64,000 bases of DNA from SKPH01 sp051748565 (lineage in GTDB: Bacteria; Bacillota; Dethiobacteria; DTU022), in NCBI GenBank assembly GCA_051748565.1, contig JBNJHN010000001.1, forward strand, positions 1 through 64,000, read 5' to 3'. The notes below the pieces were generated by a model. The model saw nothing but the letters and a program-made list of their open reading frames with translations. It did no database searches and had not been told where the DNA came from. The translations under genes and the position numbers were made by a program. Position 1 is the first letter of the stretch, and every line of letters begins with the position of its first letter. Positions 42,826 through 52,736 of this stretch are shown in pieces.

Positions 42826-44064
42826 ATGCTTGATTGCCTGATGACAGAAGCGGAAAAAACCTTACAGGATGAAGTGCGTTCATTTGTCAGGGAAGATATC
42901 GACAGGCAGCTCTTACGCGATATGGATGAAGATAAAATTCTTTATCCACGGGAATTTCTGGAGAGAGCAGCCAAACGGGGCCTGCTCGGCTTGCGGTTCC
43001 CAAAGAAATATGGCGGGCGGGGTATGCCCTGGACTGCAGAAGTTGTTGCCCTTGAAGAAGTTGGAGTTCTCGGTACATCTCTGGGCTGTCTTTATTCACT
43101 GGTCAGTATTGTCGGAGAAGCTATCGACAAATTTGGTTCGGGCCTGCTCAAAGAAAAGTACTTGCGCCCTGCCATAGAAGGAAGGATGACAGTTGCTGAA
43201 GCTTTAACGGAACCGCGAGGCGGCTCAGATTTTTTTGGGGCAACCTGCACTGCGAGAAGAGAGGGCGACTACTACATTATAAATGGCCAAAAGCGTTTTG
43301 TAGTTGGAGCTGAAGGTGCCGATTATTTCATGGTCTATGCCCGAACCGATCCCGATGGGCCGCCTCACAAGTCGATCAGTGCTTTCCTTGTTGATCGCTG
43401 CCCTGAAATAAAAGTCGAATACCTTTACGGTTTGATGGGTACCCGGGGGGGAGGAACTGGGCGCCTGGTTTTTAAAGATGTTTATGTCCCTGCAGAAAAC
43501 CTTTTGGGAGAAGAAAATAATGGTTCGGCAATATTTTACCAGATGATGATACCCGAGCGGATGACCAGCGCCGGAGGTGCGATTGGCATGGGTCGGGCCG
43601 CAATAGACGTGGCGGCACGGTACAGTACAAGACGTAAAGCTTTCGGAGCCAGTATTAAAAACTTTCAGGCGGTTAGTTTCAAGGTAGCCGACAGCGTAAC
43701 CTGCCTTGATACAGCCAGGGGTATAGTTTACCTCGCAGCCAGATCTGTCGATGGCGGTGATCCACCCGGCAGATCAAGACGTTTGGTTTCTGAAGCTAAA
43801 AAAGTGGCAACTGAGAATGCCTGGAAAGTTGTTAACAACGCAATGCAGATCATGGGAGGTATCGGTTATTCAAACGTTTACCCAATAGAAAAAATGCTGC
43901 GCGATGTTCGCTTAATTATGATCTGGACTGGAACGAACGAAATTATGGATCTCATTATTCAACATGAATACTACAAAGAACTTGACAGGGAAGGCTTTAA
44001 AGGGCGGGACATAGAGTTTGATGCTGTCGAGGCCGAACAGGTTGATGAAAAGATTTATGAATAA
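42826..44064 (+). CDS. Acyl-CoA dehydrogenase family protein
   Basis: FAD enzyme that introduces a trans-2,3 double bond into an acyl-CoA, passing electrons to an electron-transfer flavoprotein. The 412-residue protein has N-terminal helical, middle beta ([19 protein letters not shown]) and C-terminal helical domains. The FAD-binding segment is QIMGGIGYS and the late [10 protein letters not shown] carries a Glu in the position used as base by many bacterial members. The ATG at 42826, behind GGGGGGAAAG, is preferred over an upstream TTG at 42811. Its physiological acyl group is unknown. Confidence 0.92.
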   Translation: MLDCLMTEAEKTLQDEVRSFVREDIDRQLLRDMDEDKILYPREFLERAAKRGLLGLRFPKKYGGRGMPWTAEVVALEEVGVLGTSLGCLYSLVSIVGEAIDKFGSGLLKEKYLRPAIEGRMTVAEALTEPRGGSDFFGATCTARREGDYYIINGQKRFVVGAEGADYFMVYARTDPDGPPHKSISAFLVDRCPEIKVEYLYGLMGTRGGGTGRLVFKDVYVPAENLLGEENNGSAIFYQMMIPERMTSAGGAIGMGRAAIDVAARYSTRRKAFGASIKNFQAVSFKVADSVTCLDTARGIVYLAARSVDGGDPPGRSRRLVSEAKKVATENAWKVVNNAMQIMGGIGYSNVYPIEKMLRDVRLIMIWTGTNEIMDLIIQHEYYKELDREGFKGRDIEFDAVEAEQVDEKIYE

Positions 44065-44086
44065 GGAAGGGGAAATAAAAAAGTCA

Positions 44087-45376
44087 ATGGGGAAAGAAAC
44101 GCTAAAGATTGGCATGCTGGGCATGGGGACTATCGGCGGTGGTGTTGTTGATCTCCTGAAAAGTAACGGCAGCCTGATCAGTAAAAGAATAAATATTAAT
44201 TTGGCATTAAAACGGGTGTTGGATCGCGATCTTGGTCGTTTGCAGGCTTCAGGGCTTTCTGAGGACGAAATAACTGTTGATCCCGTCCAGGTTCTTGAAG
44301 ACCCGGAGATTAAGATAGTGATAGAATTGATTGGCGGACTGGAACCGGCCCGCACTTTTATTATTAAGGCCCTGGAGAACGGCAAATATGTAGTTACTGC
44401 GAATAAAGATTTAATGGCCGCTCACGGCGAAGAACTTTTAGCTATTGCACGGGGAAAAAACCTGAATGTGTTTTATGAAGCGAGTGTCGGTGGCGGTATA
44501 CCGCTGATTCGGCCTCTTAAACAGAGCCTTATAGCTGATCGAATCAATCGCCTGGTGGGAATTGTGAACGGCACGACCAATTACATCTTAACCCGTATGT
44601 CACAGGACAACTTGAACCTTGAAGATGCACTTTTGCAGGCCCGGGAGCTTGGTTTTGCAGAAGCCGATCCCTCAAATGATATTGAAGGTCGTGATGCTGC
44701 TTATAAACTAATAATCCTTTCCGGTCTTGCTTTTGGAAGCAGTATCGATCCCGACAATGTTTTTGTTGAGGGTATTAAAGGGGTTACTTCTGAAGATATA
44801 GCTTATGCCCGGGAAATTGGTTATGTGATTAAACTTCTCGCTATAGGAGAGGTTTTACCTGATGGTCTTGCTTTAAGAGTCCACCCTGCCCTGGTGCCCC
44901 GGGATCACCCTCTTGCAGTAGTCGCCAATGAATTTAATGCAATTTTTATCGAGGGCGATGCTATTGGAGAAGTGATGTTCTACGGGCGCGGAGCGGGAGC
45001 GAAACCAACAGCGACTGCTGTATTGGCCGACGTGGCCGAAGCGGCGCGATATGTTTGCCATCAGTGTAACAGTGTCCAGGATGAGAGATTAGATTATAAA
45101 GCATCTTTTGTTCCGATCAAAGATCTGAGCGCACGGTTTTACCTGCGTTTTCTCGCTGATGATCGGCCCGGGGTTTTTGCTGCATTGGCAAATGCCTTTG
45201 GAGACGAGCAGGTCAGCCTCGATATGGTTATTCAAAAAAGGTGTGTCGGCAGCACGGCAGAGATAGTTCTGGTAACTCATACGGCGAAGGAAGAGGCTTT
45301 TCAAAAAGCATTGGGACGGGTTATGAACCTGTCGGCTATTAAGCCGAACCCAAGTATGATTCGCCTGCTCGATTGA
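44087..45376 (+). CDS. hom: Homoserine dehydrogenase
   Basis: Reduces aspartate semialdehyde to homoserine on the way to threonine and methionine. It has the NAD(P) site KIGMLGMGTIGGGVV at the N-terminus, the catalytic domain with VTANKDLMAAHG, ASVGGGIPLIRPL and GIVNGTTNYILTRM, and an ACT domain (about residues 355-430, RFLADDRPGVFAALA) for allosteric threonine. The frame is open back to 44018, overlapping the preceding gene; the ATG at 44087 gives the canonical start, though its GGAAGGGG site is 14 bases away. 429 residues. Confidence 0.95.
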   Translation: MGKETLKIGMLGMGTIGGGVVDLLKSNGSLISKRININLALKRVLDRDLGRLQASGLSEDEITVDPVQVLEDPEIKIVIELIGGLEPARTFIIKALENGKYVVTANKDLMAAHGEELLAIARGKNLNVFYEASVGGGIPLIRPLKQSLIADRINRLVGIVNGTTNYILTRMSQDNLNLEDALLQARELGFAEADPSNDIEGRDAAYKLIILSGLAFGSSIDPDNVFVEGIKGVTSEDIAYAREIGYVIKLLAIGEVLPDGLALRVHPALVPRDHPLAVVANEFNAIFIEGDAIGEVMFYGRGAGAKPTATAVLADVAEAARYVCHQCNSVQDERLDYKASFVPIKDLSARFYLRFLADDRPGVFAALANAFGDEQVSLDMVIQKRCVGSTAEIVLVTHTAKEEAFQKALGRVMNLSAIKPNPSMIRLLD

Positions 45377-45409
45377 GGCCGGAAAGTAATAAGGAAGGCG
45401 GAAGTATCG

Positions 45410-46591
45410 ATGAGGTCTATGTTTTCTGCCCGACCTGCCTGGGTGGAAATTAATTTAGATTATATAGCACAAAACGTTAGTCAGTTCAGGCATTTAATCG
45501 GTCCAATGACACAAATCATGGCTGTTGTAAAAGCTGATGGTTATGGCCATGGAGCGGTAGCCGTTGCTGAAACTGCGCTTAAATCCGGGGCATCCAGCCT
45601 GGCTGTTGCTTTTGTCGAAGAAGCGATTAGTTTGCGGCAGGCGGGGATCGACGTCCCAATCCTTTTACTTGGTTATACCGATCCGGTCCATTTTTCTTCA
45701 CTGATAGAATACAAGCTGACCCCTACTGTTTTCGGCTTTGAAACAGCAATTAATTTCTCACGGAAAGCGCAAGAGCATAATGTTACAATACCGCTTCATA
45801 TAAAAATTGATACAGGTATGGGACGGATTGGCCTTCTGCCTGAAGAAGCGGTTGAGGTAATTTCTCGTATCACTCTTCTTCCAGGCCTGTTAACTGAAGG
45901 GGTTTTTACCCACTTTGCAGCTGCGGAAGAAAAAGACGAGGTATATACCAGTGGACAGCTGAAACTATTTAACCGGGTTCTTGAACGCTGTCAAGAAAAA
46001 GGGATAACTTTCCCCCTGGTTCACGCGGCTAACAGTGCCGCCTCGATAAACCACCCTTCTGCAAGGTATAACCTGATTCGCCTTGGGCTGGCTATGTACG
46101 GCTATTACCCCTCGTCTGAGTTAAAGAGAAAAGATTTGCAGCTGTTTCCGGCTCTGACCTTTAAAAGCAGGGTGGTCCTGGTTAAAAAAGTACCTCCGGG
46201 CACCGCGATCAGCTATGGCTGTACTTACCGTACTACAGGTGAGGCTCTTATTGCTACCATACCGGTCGGTTATGCAGATGGTTACAGCCGGCTTCAATCT
46301 AACAGGGGCCAAATCCTGATCAGGGGACTGCGGGCTCCGGTTGTCGGTAACATTTGTATGGATCATTTTATGGCTGATGTGACCCATATTCCGGGTGTGC
46401 GTTTTAATGATGAAGTGGTTTTATATGGCCGACAGGGTAATGAGCTGGTCAGTATAGAAGAGGCAGCAGAGATAATTGGCACAATTAATTATGAGCTGCT
46501 TTGTGCGGTCAATAAGCGTGTTCCCCGTTTCTATTTTAAGGAAGGTAAACTCATCTCAATCCACGATTTTATCGAAGATTACATCATCTAA
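45410..46591 (+). CDS. alr: Alanine racemase
   Basis: PLP enzyme making D-alanine for peptidoglycan. The Schiff-base lysine lies in AVVKADGYGHGA near residue 46, and the catalytic tyrosine in ISYGCTYR near 270. The fold-III TIM barrel is followed by the beta domain with RVPRFYF at the C-terminus. Length 393. The start ATG, MRSMFSARPAWVEINLDYI, follows GGAAGGCGGAAG. It lies 33 bases after hom and is the last gene of this cluster. Confidence 0.96.
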   Translation: MRSMFSARPAWVEINLDYIAQNVSQFRHLIGPMTQIMAVVKADGYGHGAVAVAETALKSGASSLAVAFVEEAISLRQAGIDVPILLLGYTDPVHFSSLIEYKLTPTVFGFETAINFSRKAQEHNVTIPLHIKIDTGMGRIGLLPEEAVEVISRITLLPGLLTEGVFTHFAAAEEKDEVYTSGQLKLFNRVLERCQEKGITFPLVHAANSAASINHPSARYNLIRLGLAMYGYYPSSELKRKDLQLFPALTFKSRVVLVKKVPPGTAISYGCTYRTTGEALIATIPVGYADGYSRLQSNRGQILIRGLRAPVVGNICMDHFMADVTHIPGVRFNDEVVLYGRQGNELVSIEEAAEIIGTINYELLCAVNKRVPRFYFKEGKLISIHDFIEDYII

Positions 46592-46623
46592 ACAAAGCGG
46601 TGTTAAATGAAATGCCTTTGGAG

Positions 46624-47763
46624 TTAAATCTGCCGGGGAAAATCGTCTATATTACGATTAAACCAGAGACGGTTTAACATAAGTGCTGCCATTGCATGCG
46701 GCAGAGCTGATGGGTTCGTAATTGAAAGGGCATGCAGCAAAAAAGCTCCGGCAAGACTGGTGGTAAAACCGCTACGGAAATGCTGTTTAAAAATTTTGCT
46801 ATAGATTGATCCTGCCTCCCTGTTGTTTTTTTCTGCAGCGCTGATCGCCCCGACAGCAAGGATAGAGCTTTTAAAAGCGTTATAAAGGCCTTCCCCGGAG
46901 AATGGATCAATCAGCCCTGCTGCGTCTCCGGTTAGAAGCAGGTTGCCGGCCGCCGGCTTTCGCATCGGTCCAAAAAAAGGAAGTGGCCAGGATTGGGGTT
47001 TTATATTATCAGGCTCCCCGGGAAAAATTCGGTTATATGCCTTTGACAAACCTTTCCTGCCGAATAAACCCCCGACACCATGGTTTGTCCAGTCAGGCCC
47101 GCTAAAAGACCAGCCCATGCCACCCAGAAAAGGCAGCGGATAAAACTTAACCGCACCTGTTTCAGCTACATTTGACCTTGCTTTTATAATTTTTGACATT
47201 CCCCATCCGGCCGGGCTGTTTTTATCCCTTCTCAACCCCGTGAGCTTTGCTGTCCGCCCCGCAGCCCCGTCTGCGGCGATCACATAACGGGCCAAATATT
47301 TTATTCCAGAGGAATTACCGGTTTCAAGAAGGTAGGGCCGGAATTTCTCTTTGTTATTTTCTACCCTGGTAATTTTTTGCAGGGAATGCCCTTCCATTAT
47401 TACTGCACCATTACTGCAAGCGTATTTTGCCATAAGATGATCCAGTTGTTCTCTCTCGATTACTATTCCCAGGCGGGTTTTACTGTTATAAATGTAAGGC
47501 TGCCGCTTTTTTATTATGCTTACCTGGTAAATGGATTCCGAAGGTAGTGAAGAAAGCCTTAAATCTTTCGGCAGCAGTGAAATGCTTCTTGCCGACATAA
47601 AACCCCCGCAGATTTTAACCCGGGGATAACTGCTTTTTTCCAAAATTATTGTTGAAAGGCCCGCTTTGGCAGCAAGAGCAGCAGCAAGTGTTCCTGCAGG
47701 GCCTCCCCCGATAACAGCAAGATCGTAATAGTGAAAATTAAGATCATTTATTTCATTTTGCAT
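46624..47763 (-). CDS. Geranylgeranyl reductase-family FAD oxidoreductase
   Basis: A 379-residue flavoprotein. The FAD-binding GGGPAGTLAAALAAKAGL lies near residue 18, the family's CGGFMSARSI motif near 52, and the second FAD motif LTGDAAGLIDPFSGEGLYNA at about 270. Members saturate isoprenoid or related chains, or hydroxylate aromatics. No isoprenoid genes are adjacent, so the substrate is unknown. It faces the alr gene end to end, with 32 bases between, and the gatC promoter lies just upstream of it on the other strand. Confidence 0.88.
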   Translation of the reverse strand: MQNEINDLNFHYYDLAVIGGGPAGTLAAALAAKAGLSTIILEKSSYPRVKICGGFMSARSISLLPKDLRLSSLPSESIYQVSIIKKRQPYIYNSKTRLGIVIEREQLDHLMAKYACSNGAVIMEGHSLQKITRVENNKEKFRPYLLETGNSSGIKYLARYVIAADGAAGRTAKLTGLRRDKNSPAGWGMSKIIKARSNVAETGAVKFYPLPFLGGMGWSFSGPDWTNHGVGGLFGRKGLSKAYNRIFPGEPDNIKPQSWPLPFFGPMRKPAAGNLLLTGDAAGLIDPFSGEGLYNAFKSSILAVGAISAAEKNNREAGSIYSKIFKQHFRSGFTTSLAGAFLLHALSITNPSALPHAMAALMLNRLWFNRNIDDFPRQI

Positions 47764-47808
47764 GTGTCGATTATAACACAGCCCGCCAATCCCCTAAATG
47801 TGTTCAAC

Positions 47809-47837
47809 TTGACTGGGCAGCTAAGATAGATTAAAAT
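47809..47837 (+). promoter_or_regulatory. Promoter of the gatCAB-purA operon
   Basis: TTGACT (47809-47814), a 17-base spacer and TAAAAT (47832-47837). Transcription would start near 47844, about 165 nt before gatC and just ahead of the structured leader. Confidence 0.75.
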
Positions 47838-47843
47838 AATTTT

Positions 47844-47980
47844 GTGATAAATAAAGTAAAAATAATTGTTAGAAAGAAGATCCTGCGGCTTAAAACGGGA
47901 TTGAAAAAAAAGCCTGCGTTCTGCATTCCAGGCTATTTCTAACTTTTAGACCGGCTCAGGGAAGCCGGTTTATTGTTTTT
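47844..47980 (+). promoter_or_regulatory. Three-way-junction leader with terminator upstream of gatC (unassigned riboswitch candidate)
   Basis: P1 is eight perfect pairs, GTTAGAAA (47868-47875) with TTTCTAAC (47936-47943). Inside, P2 pairs GATCCTG (47879-47885) with CGGGATT (47896-47902), and P3 pairs AGCCTG (47911-47916) with CAGGCT (47929-47934) around a 12-base loop; an A-rich strand joins P2 and P3. Six bases later a terminator-like hairpin, ACCGGCT (47950-47956) with AGCCGGT (47963-47969), is followed by TTATTGTTTTT. P3 and the terminator share AGCC/GGCT cores and could swap partners. The ribosome binding site and gatC come 30 bases after. Confidence 0.65.
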
Positions 47981-48010
47981 AGGTATATTTGCAACGACAG
48001 GAGATTAAAA

Positions 48011-48319
48011 ATGATCATTGACTTTAGGAAAGAAGTTGACTATGTAGCCCGCCTTGCCCGCCTAGCCTTAAAACCGGATGAGAAATTGAAGATGGCCGGA
48101 CAGTTAAGCGATATACTCGAGACCGCCCGCCGTATTCAAGAGCTGGATACGGATGGTATTGAGCCTACTTCACACGTTATAGACCTTCCTGCCGTTATGC
48201 GGGAAGATGTAACCAGACCCTCGCTACCTCTTAACAGGGTACTTCAAAATGCACCCCGCCGTCAGAAGGATTTTTTCCGTGTTCCGAGCATCACTGTTAC
48301 CGGGCAGGACGAAACTTAA
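48011..48319 (+). CDS. gatC: Asp/Glu-tRNA amidotransferase subunit C
   Basis: Small subunit that holds GatA and GatB together in the amidotransferase that turns Asp-tRNA-Asn or Glu-tRNA-Gln into the correct amide. The 102-residue length and the VDYVARLARLALKPDE N-terminal helix followed by DIEPTSHV-type DGIEPTSHVIDLPAVMREDV are typical. CAGGAGATTAAAA precedes the ATG. It is the first gene of gatC-gatA-gatB and the presence of GatCAB implies at least one of AsnRS or GlnRS is lacking or dispensable. Confidence 0.93.
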   Translation: MIIDFRKEVDYVARLARLALKPDEKLKMAGQLSDILETARRIQELDTDGIEPTSHVIDLPAVMREDVTRPSLPLNRVLQNAPRRQKDFFRVPSITVTGQDET

Positions 48320-48365
48320 TACGCCAGAAGTACTTGACCCTATGTAATTTGAAATGAGGCCTATT

Positions 48366-49847
48366 ATGGAACTATATGAGAATACGGCAGCAGATCTCAG
48401 CCAAATGCTTCAAAAAAAAGAAGTCAGTGCGGTCGAAGTTGTCCAGAGTTTTTTAGATAGGATAGAACTTGTCGAACCTTATGTGAAAGCTTTTATTACC
48501 CATACACCGGCGATGGCACTTGAAACAGCAGCCGGTATAGATCGTAAAAGGCTGAGTGGAGAAGAGCTGCACCCCCTGGCCGGAGTACCTATAGCCATTA
48601 AAGATAATATATGCACCAATGGTTTAAGAACTACCTGTGCTTCCCGCATTCTCGATAATTTTATTCCACCCTTTGATGCAACGGTTGTCGAAGCGTTAAA
48701 AAGGGTCGGTATGCCTTTGCTCGGAAAAACAAATATGGACGAGTTTGCCATGGGTTCGTCTACTGAAAATTCAGCTTTTTTTACTACCCGCAATCCGTGG
48801 AATTTAGAAAAAGTTCCGGGTGGTTCCAGCGGCGGATCCGCCGTTTCAGTCTCAACAGGAATGGCTCCCCTGGCGCTTGGTTCTGATACTGGAGGCTCAA
48901 TCCGCCAACCGGCTTCCTTTTGCGGTTTGACAGGATTAAGGCCTACTTATGGAAGGGTGTCCCGTTATGGTTTAATTGCTTTTGCCTCGTCTTTGGATCA
49001 GATCGGAACTTTATCGCTTACTGCTCTTGACAGTGCTATGCTGATGAGTGTTATAGCCGGTTATGATCACCGTGACTCTACTTCTCTGCCTGAAGCAGCC
49101 CCCGATTACTTTGCCGAAGCTAAGAATGATATGAAAAATTTGAAAATTGGAGTTATCAGGCAGAATCTTGCCGATGGGTTTGATCCGGAAATAAGGGCAG
49201 CTGTTATGAAATTGGTTGCCCTGTTTGAAGAACACGGTGCAGAGGTCGATGAGGTATCCCTGCCTCTTACAGATTACGGTCTTGGAGCATATTATTTGAT
49301 CGCACCATCGGAAGCCAGTTCAAACCTTGGCCGTTATGACGGTGTGCGTTTCGGCTATAATGCAGGTGGTAAAAATATCGAAACTATGTTCAGCCAGAGC
49401 AGGGGAAAAGGGTTTGGGTCCGAAGTTAAGCGCAGGATTATGATCGGGACCTATGCTTTAAGTGCCGGTTACTATGATGCTTATTATTTGCAGGCCATGA
49501 AGGTCAGGACTCTCATCCGTCGCGACTTCGAATCGGCTTTCAAGCGTTTTGATTTGTTGGTTGGAGCAACGACTCCGACTCCTGCTTTCAATATCGGTGA
49601 AAAAATTGACGACCCTCTGCAAATGTATCTTTCAGATATCTGTAATATTACCGATGCCCTGGCCGGAGTTCCCTCGCTCTCTGTACCTTGCGGCATGCAT
49701 ACCAGTGGATTACCGATGGGTATGCAGATGACATCATCTCCTTCCCGGGAAGGATTGTTACTGAAAGTTGCCGGTTTCCTGGAAATGAGACGTGAAGCTA
49801 TTCCGCTTCGTCCGTATGTGAAGCTTCCTGGAGGAGGAATAATATAA
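48366..49847 (+). CDS. gatA: Asp/Glu-tRNA amidotransferase subunit A
   Basis: Amidase subunit that releases ammonia from glutamine. The Ser-cisSer-Lys triad is visible: Lys in IAIKDNICTNG, then GGSSGGSAVSVSTG and the GSDTGGSIRQPASFCG nucleophile segment. The frame is open to 48354, but the ATG at 48366, six bases after GAGG, is better placed and gives MELYENTAADLSQ. 493 residues, full length. Four bases separate it from gatB. Confidence 0.97.
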   Translation: MELYENTAADLSQMLQKKEVSAVEVVQSFLDRIELVEPYVKAFITHTPAMALETAAGIDRKRLSGEELHPLAGVPIAIKDNICTNGLRTTCASRILDNFIPPFDATVVEALKRVGMPLLGKTNMDEFAMGSSTENSAFFTTRNPWNLEKVPGGSSGGSAVSVSTGMAPLALGSDTGGSIRQPASFCGLTGLRPTYGRVSRYGLIAFASSLDQIGTLSLTALDSAMLMSVIAGYDHRDSTSLPEAAPDYFAEAKNDMKNLKIGVIRQNLADGFDPEIRAAVMKLVALFEEHGAEVDEVSLPLTDYGLGAYYLIAPSEASSNLGRYDGVRFGYNAGGKNIETMFSQSRGKGFGSEVKRRIMIGTYALSAGYYDAYYLQAMKVRTLIRRDFESAFKRFDLLVGATTPTPAFNIGEKIDDPLQMYLSDICNITDALAGVPSLSVPCGMHTSGLPMGMQMTSSPSREGLLLKVAGFLEMRREAIPLRPYVKLPGGGII

Positions 49848-49850
49848 AAA

Positions 49851-51287
49851 ATGCGGTATGAAGTGATTATCGGCCTGGAAATACACCTGGAGCTGCAAAC
49901 CAAATCAAAACTTTTTTGTGGCTGCAGCACTGCTTTTGGCAGGGAACCAAACGTAAATTGCTGCCCGGTATGTCTCGGTTTGCCGGGTACACTCCCTGTT
50001 TTCAACGGAAGGGCCATTGAACTGGCGGTAACGGCAGCCTTGACCCTTAACAGTAATGTCAATTTTAAGAGCCGATTTGACCGCAAAAATTATTATTATC
50101 CCGATTTACCGAAAGCTTACCAGATTTCTCAGTACGATAAGCCATTGGCAAAAGGTGGTTATCTCGAAATTGAGTTCGAAAGTTCTGTTAGAAAAATTAA
50201 CCTGGAAAGGGTTCACCTTGAGGAGGAAGCCGGTAAGCTGATTCACGCCGGGGATTCAATAATGGGGTCCGATTATTCATTGGTAGACTACAATCGGGCC
50301 GGAATTCCCCTGCTGGAAATAGTTACGGCCCCCGATATACGATCCGGTAGGGAAGCCCGTCTTTTCCTGGAAGATCTTCGCTTACTCCTGCTTTATTCCG
50401 GGGTTTCCGATTGTAAAATGGAAGAAGGTTCTCTGCGCTGCGATGCTAATATATCACTACGCCCGATTGGTGCTGCCGGACTGGGCACAAAAACGGAAGT
50501 GAAAAATATGAATTCCTTTCGTGCAGTTGAGATGGCCTTAAATTACGAGGCAGAAAGGCAGGAAGCAATTCTTTCTGCAGGCGGAACGATTAACCAGGAA
50601 ACCTGTCACTGGGACGAAGAGAAAAAAGAGACCATTCCCCTGCGCAGCAAAGAAGAATCATCAGACTACCGTTATTTTCCCGACCCCGATTTACTGCCTC
50701 TTATTCTCGAGGGTTCTTTTGTTGAAAAAATTCATGCTTCACTTCCGGAGCTGCCCCAACAGCGGCGGTCCCGTTTAAGGGAGCAATACGGGCTTGAGCG
50801 TAAGGAAGCTGCTTTGTTTACCGAAAATAGGTCAATTGGCAATTTTTTTGAAACGGCAGCCGAAAAGTATAAGGATTATCGCAACCTGGCCAAATGGGTG
50901 CAGGGTGACCTGCTTTACCAGGTTCGTGAAAGCGGTAAATCAACCGATCAGATTCGACCGGAACAGCTTGCTGAATTGCTAACCCTGCTTGATAAAGGGG
51001 AAATAAACCGCCCGGTAGCAAAAGAATTGCTGAATGAAATGGTAAATAAAGGGATAAGCCCTGCAGAGCTGGTAAGGGAAAAAGGTTTAAAACGAATATC
51101 TGACAAAGGAAAACTCATGCCTTTAGTAGATCGGGTTATCGCTGAAAATCCTGATGCAGTTGAAAACTACCGAAAGGGCAAAGAAAAGGCTATTGCTTAT
51201 CTGATCGGCAGGGTAATGGCGCTAACAGGTGGTAGAGCGGATCCTGAAGAATTGAACCAGCTCTTTAAGAAAAAAATAGGTCAATGA
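49851..51287 (+). CDS. gatB: Asp/Glu-tRNA amidotransferase subunit B
   Basis: Kinase and tRNA-binding subunit that activates the aminoacyl side chain. The opening YEVIIGLEIHLELQTKSKLFC and the zinc cysteines in CGCSTAF and NCCPVCLG are typical; GSDYSLVDYNRAGIPLLEI is the signature block, and the YqeY-like tail domain (about 330-478) binds tRNA. Length 478. The start follows GGAGGAGG. Its stop codon overlaps the purA start region. Confidence 0.97.
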   Translation: MRYEVIIGLEIHLELQTKSKLFCGCSTAFGREPNVNCCPVCLGLPGTLPVFNGRAIELAVTAALTLNSNVNFKSRFDRKNYYYPDLPKAYQISQYDKPLAKGGYLEIEFESSVRKINLERVHLEEEAGKLIHAGDSIMGSDYSLVDYNRAGIPLLEIVTAPDIRSGREARLFLEDLRLLLLYSGVSDCKMEEGSLRCDANISLRPIGAAGLGTKTEVKNMNSFRAVEMALNYEAERQEAILSAGGTINQETCHWDEEKKETIPLRSKEESSDYRYFPDPDLLPLILEGSFVEKIHASLPELPQQRRSRLREQYGLERKEAALFTENRSIGNFFETAAEKYKDYRNLAKWVQGDLLYQVRESGKSTDQIRPEQLAELLTLLDKGEINRPVAKELLNEMVNKGISPAELVREKGLKRISDKGKLMPLVDRVIAENPDAVENYRKGKEKAIAYLIGRVMALTGGRADPEELNQLFKKKIGQ

Positions 51288-52621
51288 TGGGTGGTATTAA
51301 TTTGAAAAAAACACATAGCCTGGCTGTGGTTGGTGCTCAATGGGGCGATGAGGGAAAAGGTAAGGTTATTGATTACCTGGCCAAAGAAGCTGACCTGGTA
51401 GCCCGTTTCCAGGGAGGTAATAATGCCGGCCATACCGTTGTATATGGAGCGAATATTTTTAAGCTCCACCACGTTCCTTCAGGCATTTTAAACCCGGATA
51501 CGCTCTGCCTGCTTGGCAACGGAATGGTTATTAACCCGCTGGTATTAATTAAGGAACTTTCCGAGCTGGAAAAACGGGGTATTGACACTTCAAATTTGCT
51601 AATAAGTGGAAAAGCGCATCTGATCATGGCTTACCATGAAGACCTTGATGAAGCCAATGAAAAATTACTGGGTGAAAAAAAGATCGGAACAACCGGACGC
51701 GGAATCGGACCGGCTTATGCTGACAAAGCTTTGCGCCGTGGTTTAAGGGCTATTGATCTGACCGGCTCCGATCGTTTTTACGAACGGCTATCGGAAATTC
51801 TGCCCATCCAGAATCGTTTATTAAGGGAGATATTCGATCATCCGGGATACGATTTAAATCATTTGGCCGATCTCTATCGCCCGGCTTTGGAAAAATTGGG
51901 ACCACTTGTTACCGATGTATCGCTGATACTGGATGAAAATATAAAAAGCGGGAATAAAGTGCTTTTTGAAGGAGCCCAGGGTGCTTTGCTGGATATCGAT
52001 CACGGGACCTATCCTTTTGTTACATCATCTTCCACGGTTACGGCGGCTGCCGCTTCCGGTACCGGCCTTGGCCCGCAGCATATCGGGCAGGCCCTGGGAG
52101 TAATAAAAGCTTATACAACCAGAGTTGGCGAAGGGCCGTTTCCTTCAGAAGATAAAACGGAAGCAGGAGATCAGCTCAGGCAGCGCGGCAATGAATTCGG
52201 AACAACTACCGGCCGTCCACGGCGCTGCGGATGGTTCGATGCCGTTATAGCCCGTTACGCAGCCATGGTGAACGGTCTGACCGGCCTGGCTTTAACCAAG
52301 CTGGATGTTTTGAGCGGTATGGAAATAATTCATATTGCAGTTGCCTATAATTGCCAGGGTAAAGAAAGAAGACATTTCCCAATGAGTATAGAAGAACTGA
52401 AAGAATGTCAACCGGTTTACGAATCATTTCCGGGGTGGGATGAAGATATTTCTAGAATTCGCAGGTTGGAAGATTTACCGGCTGCGGCAAGATTCTTCAT
52501 AAATGCTCTTGAAGAATCTGTCGGTGTTAAAGTTGAACTTGTCTCTGTCGGTCCGGACCGTTCACAGACGATAATTTGCCCCGGATCGTATTTATCATTA
52601 TGGATTAATGGTTCAAAGTAA
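51284..52621 (+). CDS. purA: Adenylosuccinate synthetase
   Basis: Joins IMP and aspartate with GTP to make adenylosuccinate, the first committed AMP step. The P-loop-like VVGAQWGDEGKGKVIDYLA and GGNNAGHTVV are present, as are the TTGRGIGPAYADKALRRG and TTTGRPRRCGWFD segments. The ATG at 51284 overlaps the gatB stop; a TTG at 51302, behind GGGTGG, would give MKKTHSLAVVG, closer to the usual start, so the exact start is uncertain. Pairing of gatCAB with purA may put both under the leader at 47844-47980. Confidence 0.96.
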   Translation: MMGGINLKKTHSLAVVGAQWGDEGKGKVIDYLAKEADLVARFQGGNNAGHTVVYGANIFKLHHVPSGILNPDTLCLLGNGMVINPLVLIKELSELEKRGIDTSNLLISGKAHLIMAYHEDLDEANEKLLGEKKIGTTGRGIGPAYADKALRRGLRAIDLTGSDRFYERLSEILPIQNRLLREIFDHPGYDLNHLADLYRPALEKLGPLVTDVSLILDENIKSGNKVLFEGAQGALLDIDHGTYPFVTSSSTVTAAAASGTGLGPQHIGQALGVIKAYTTRVGEGPFPSEDKTEAGDQLRQRGNEFGTTTGRPRRCGWFDAVIARYAAMVNGLTGLALTKLDVLSGMEIIHIAVAYNCQGKERRHFPMSIEELKECQPVYESFPGWDEDISRIRRLEDLPAAARFFINALEESVGVKVELVSVGPDRSQTIICPGSYLSLWINGSK

Positions 52622-52736
52622 AATATTTTATTAGGCAGGATAATTAATCGCAGCGGTCGAATTGTAAAAGTTAATTCATAATCTTCATACTATATTAGCC
52701 ATATTAAGATTTCAATTAAGTGGGAGGGATTTTATT

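Noticed and set aside
47868..47943. Purine riboswitch before gatC-purA
   Set aside because: It is a three-way junction of about the right size, but loop lengths (10 and 12 bases) and junction bases do not match the purine class.
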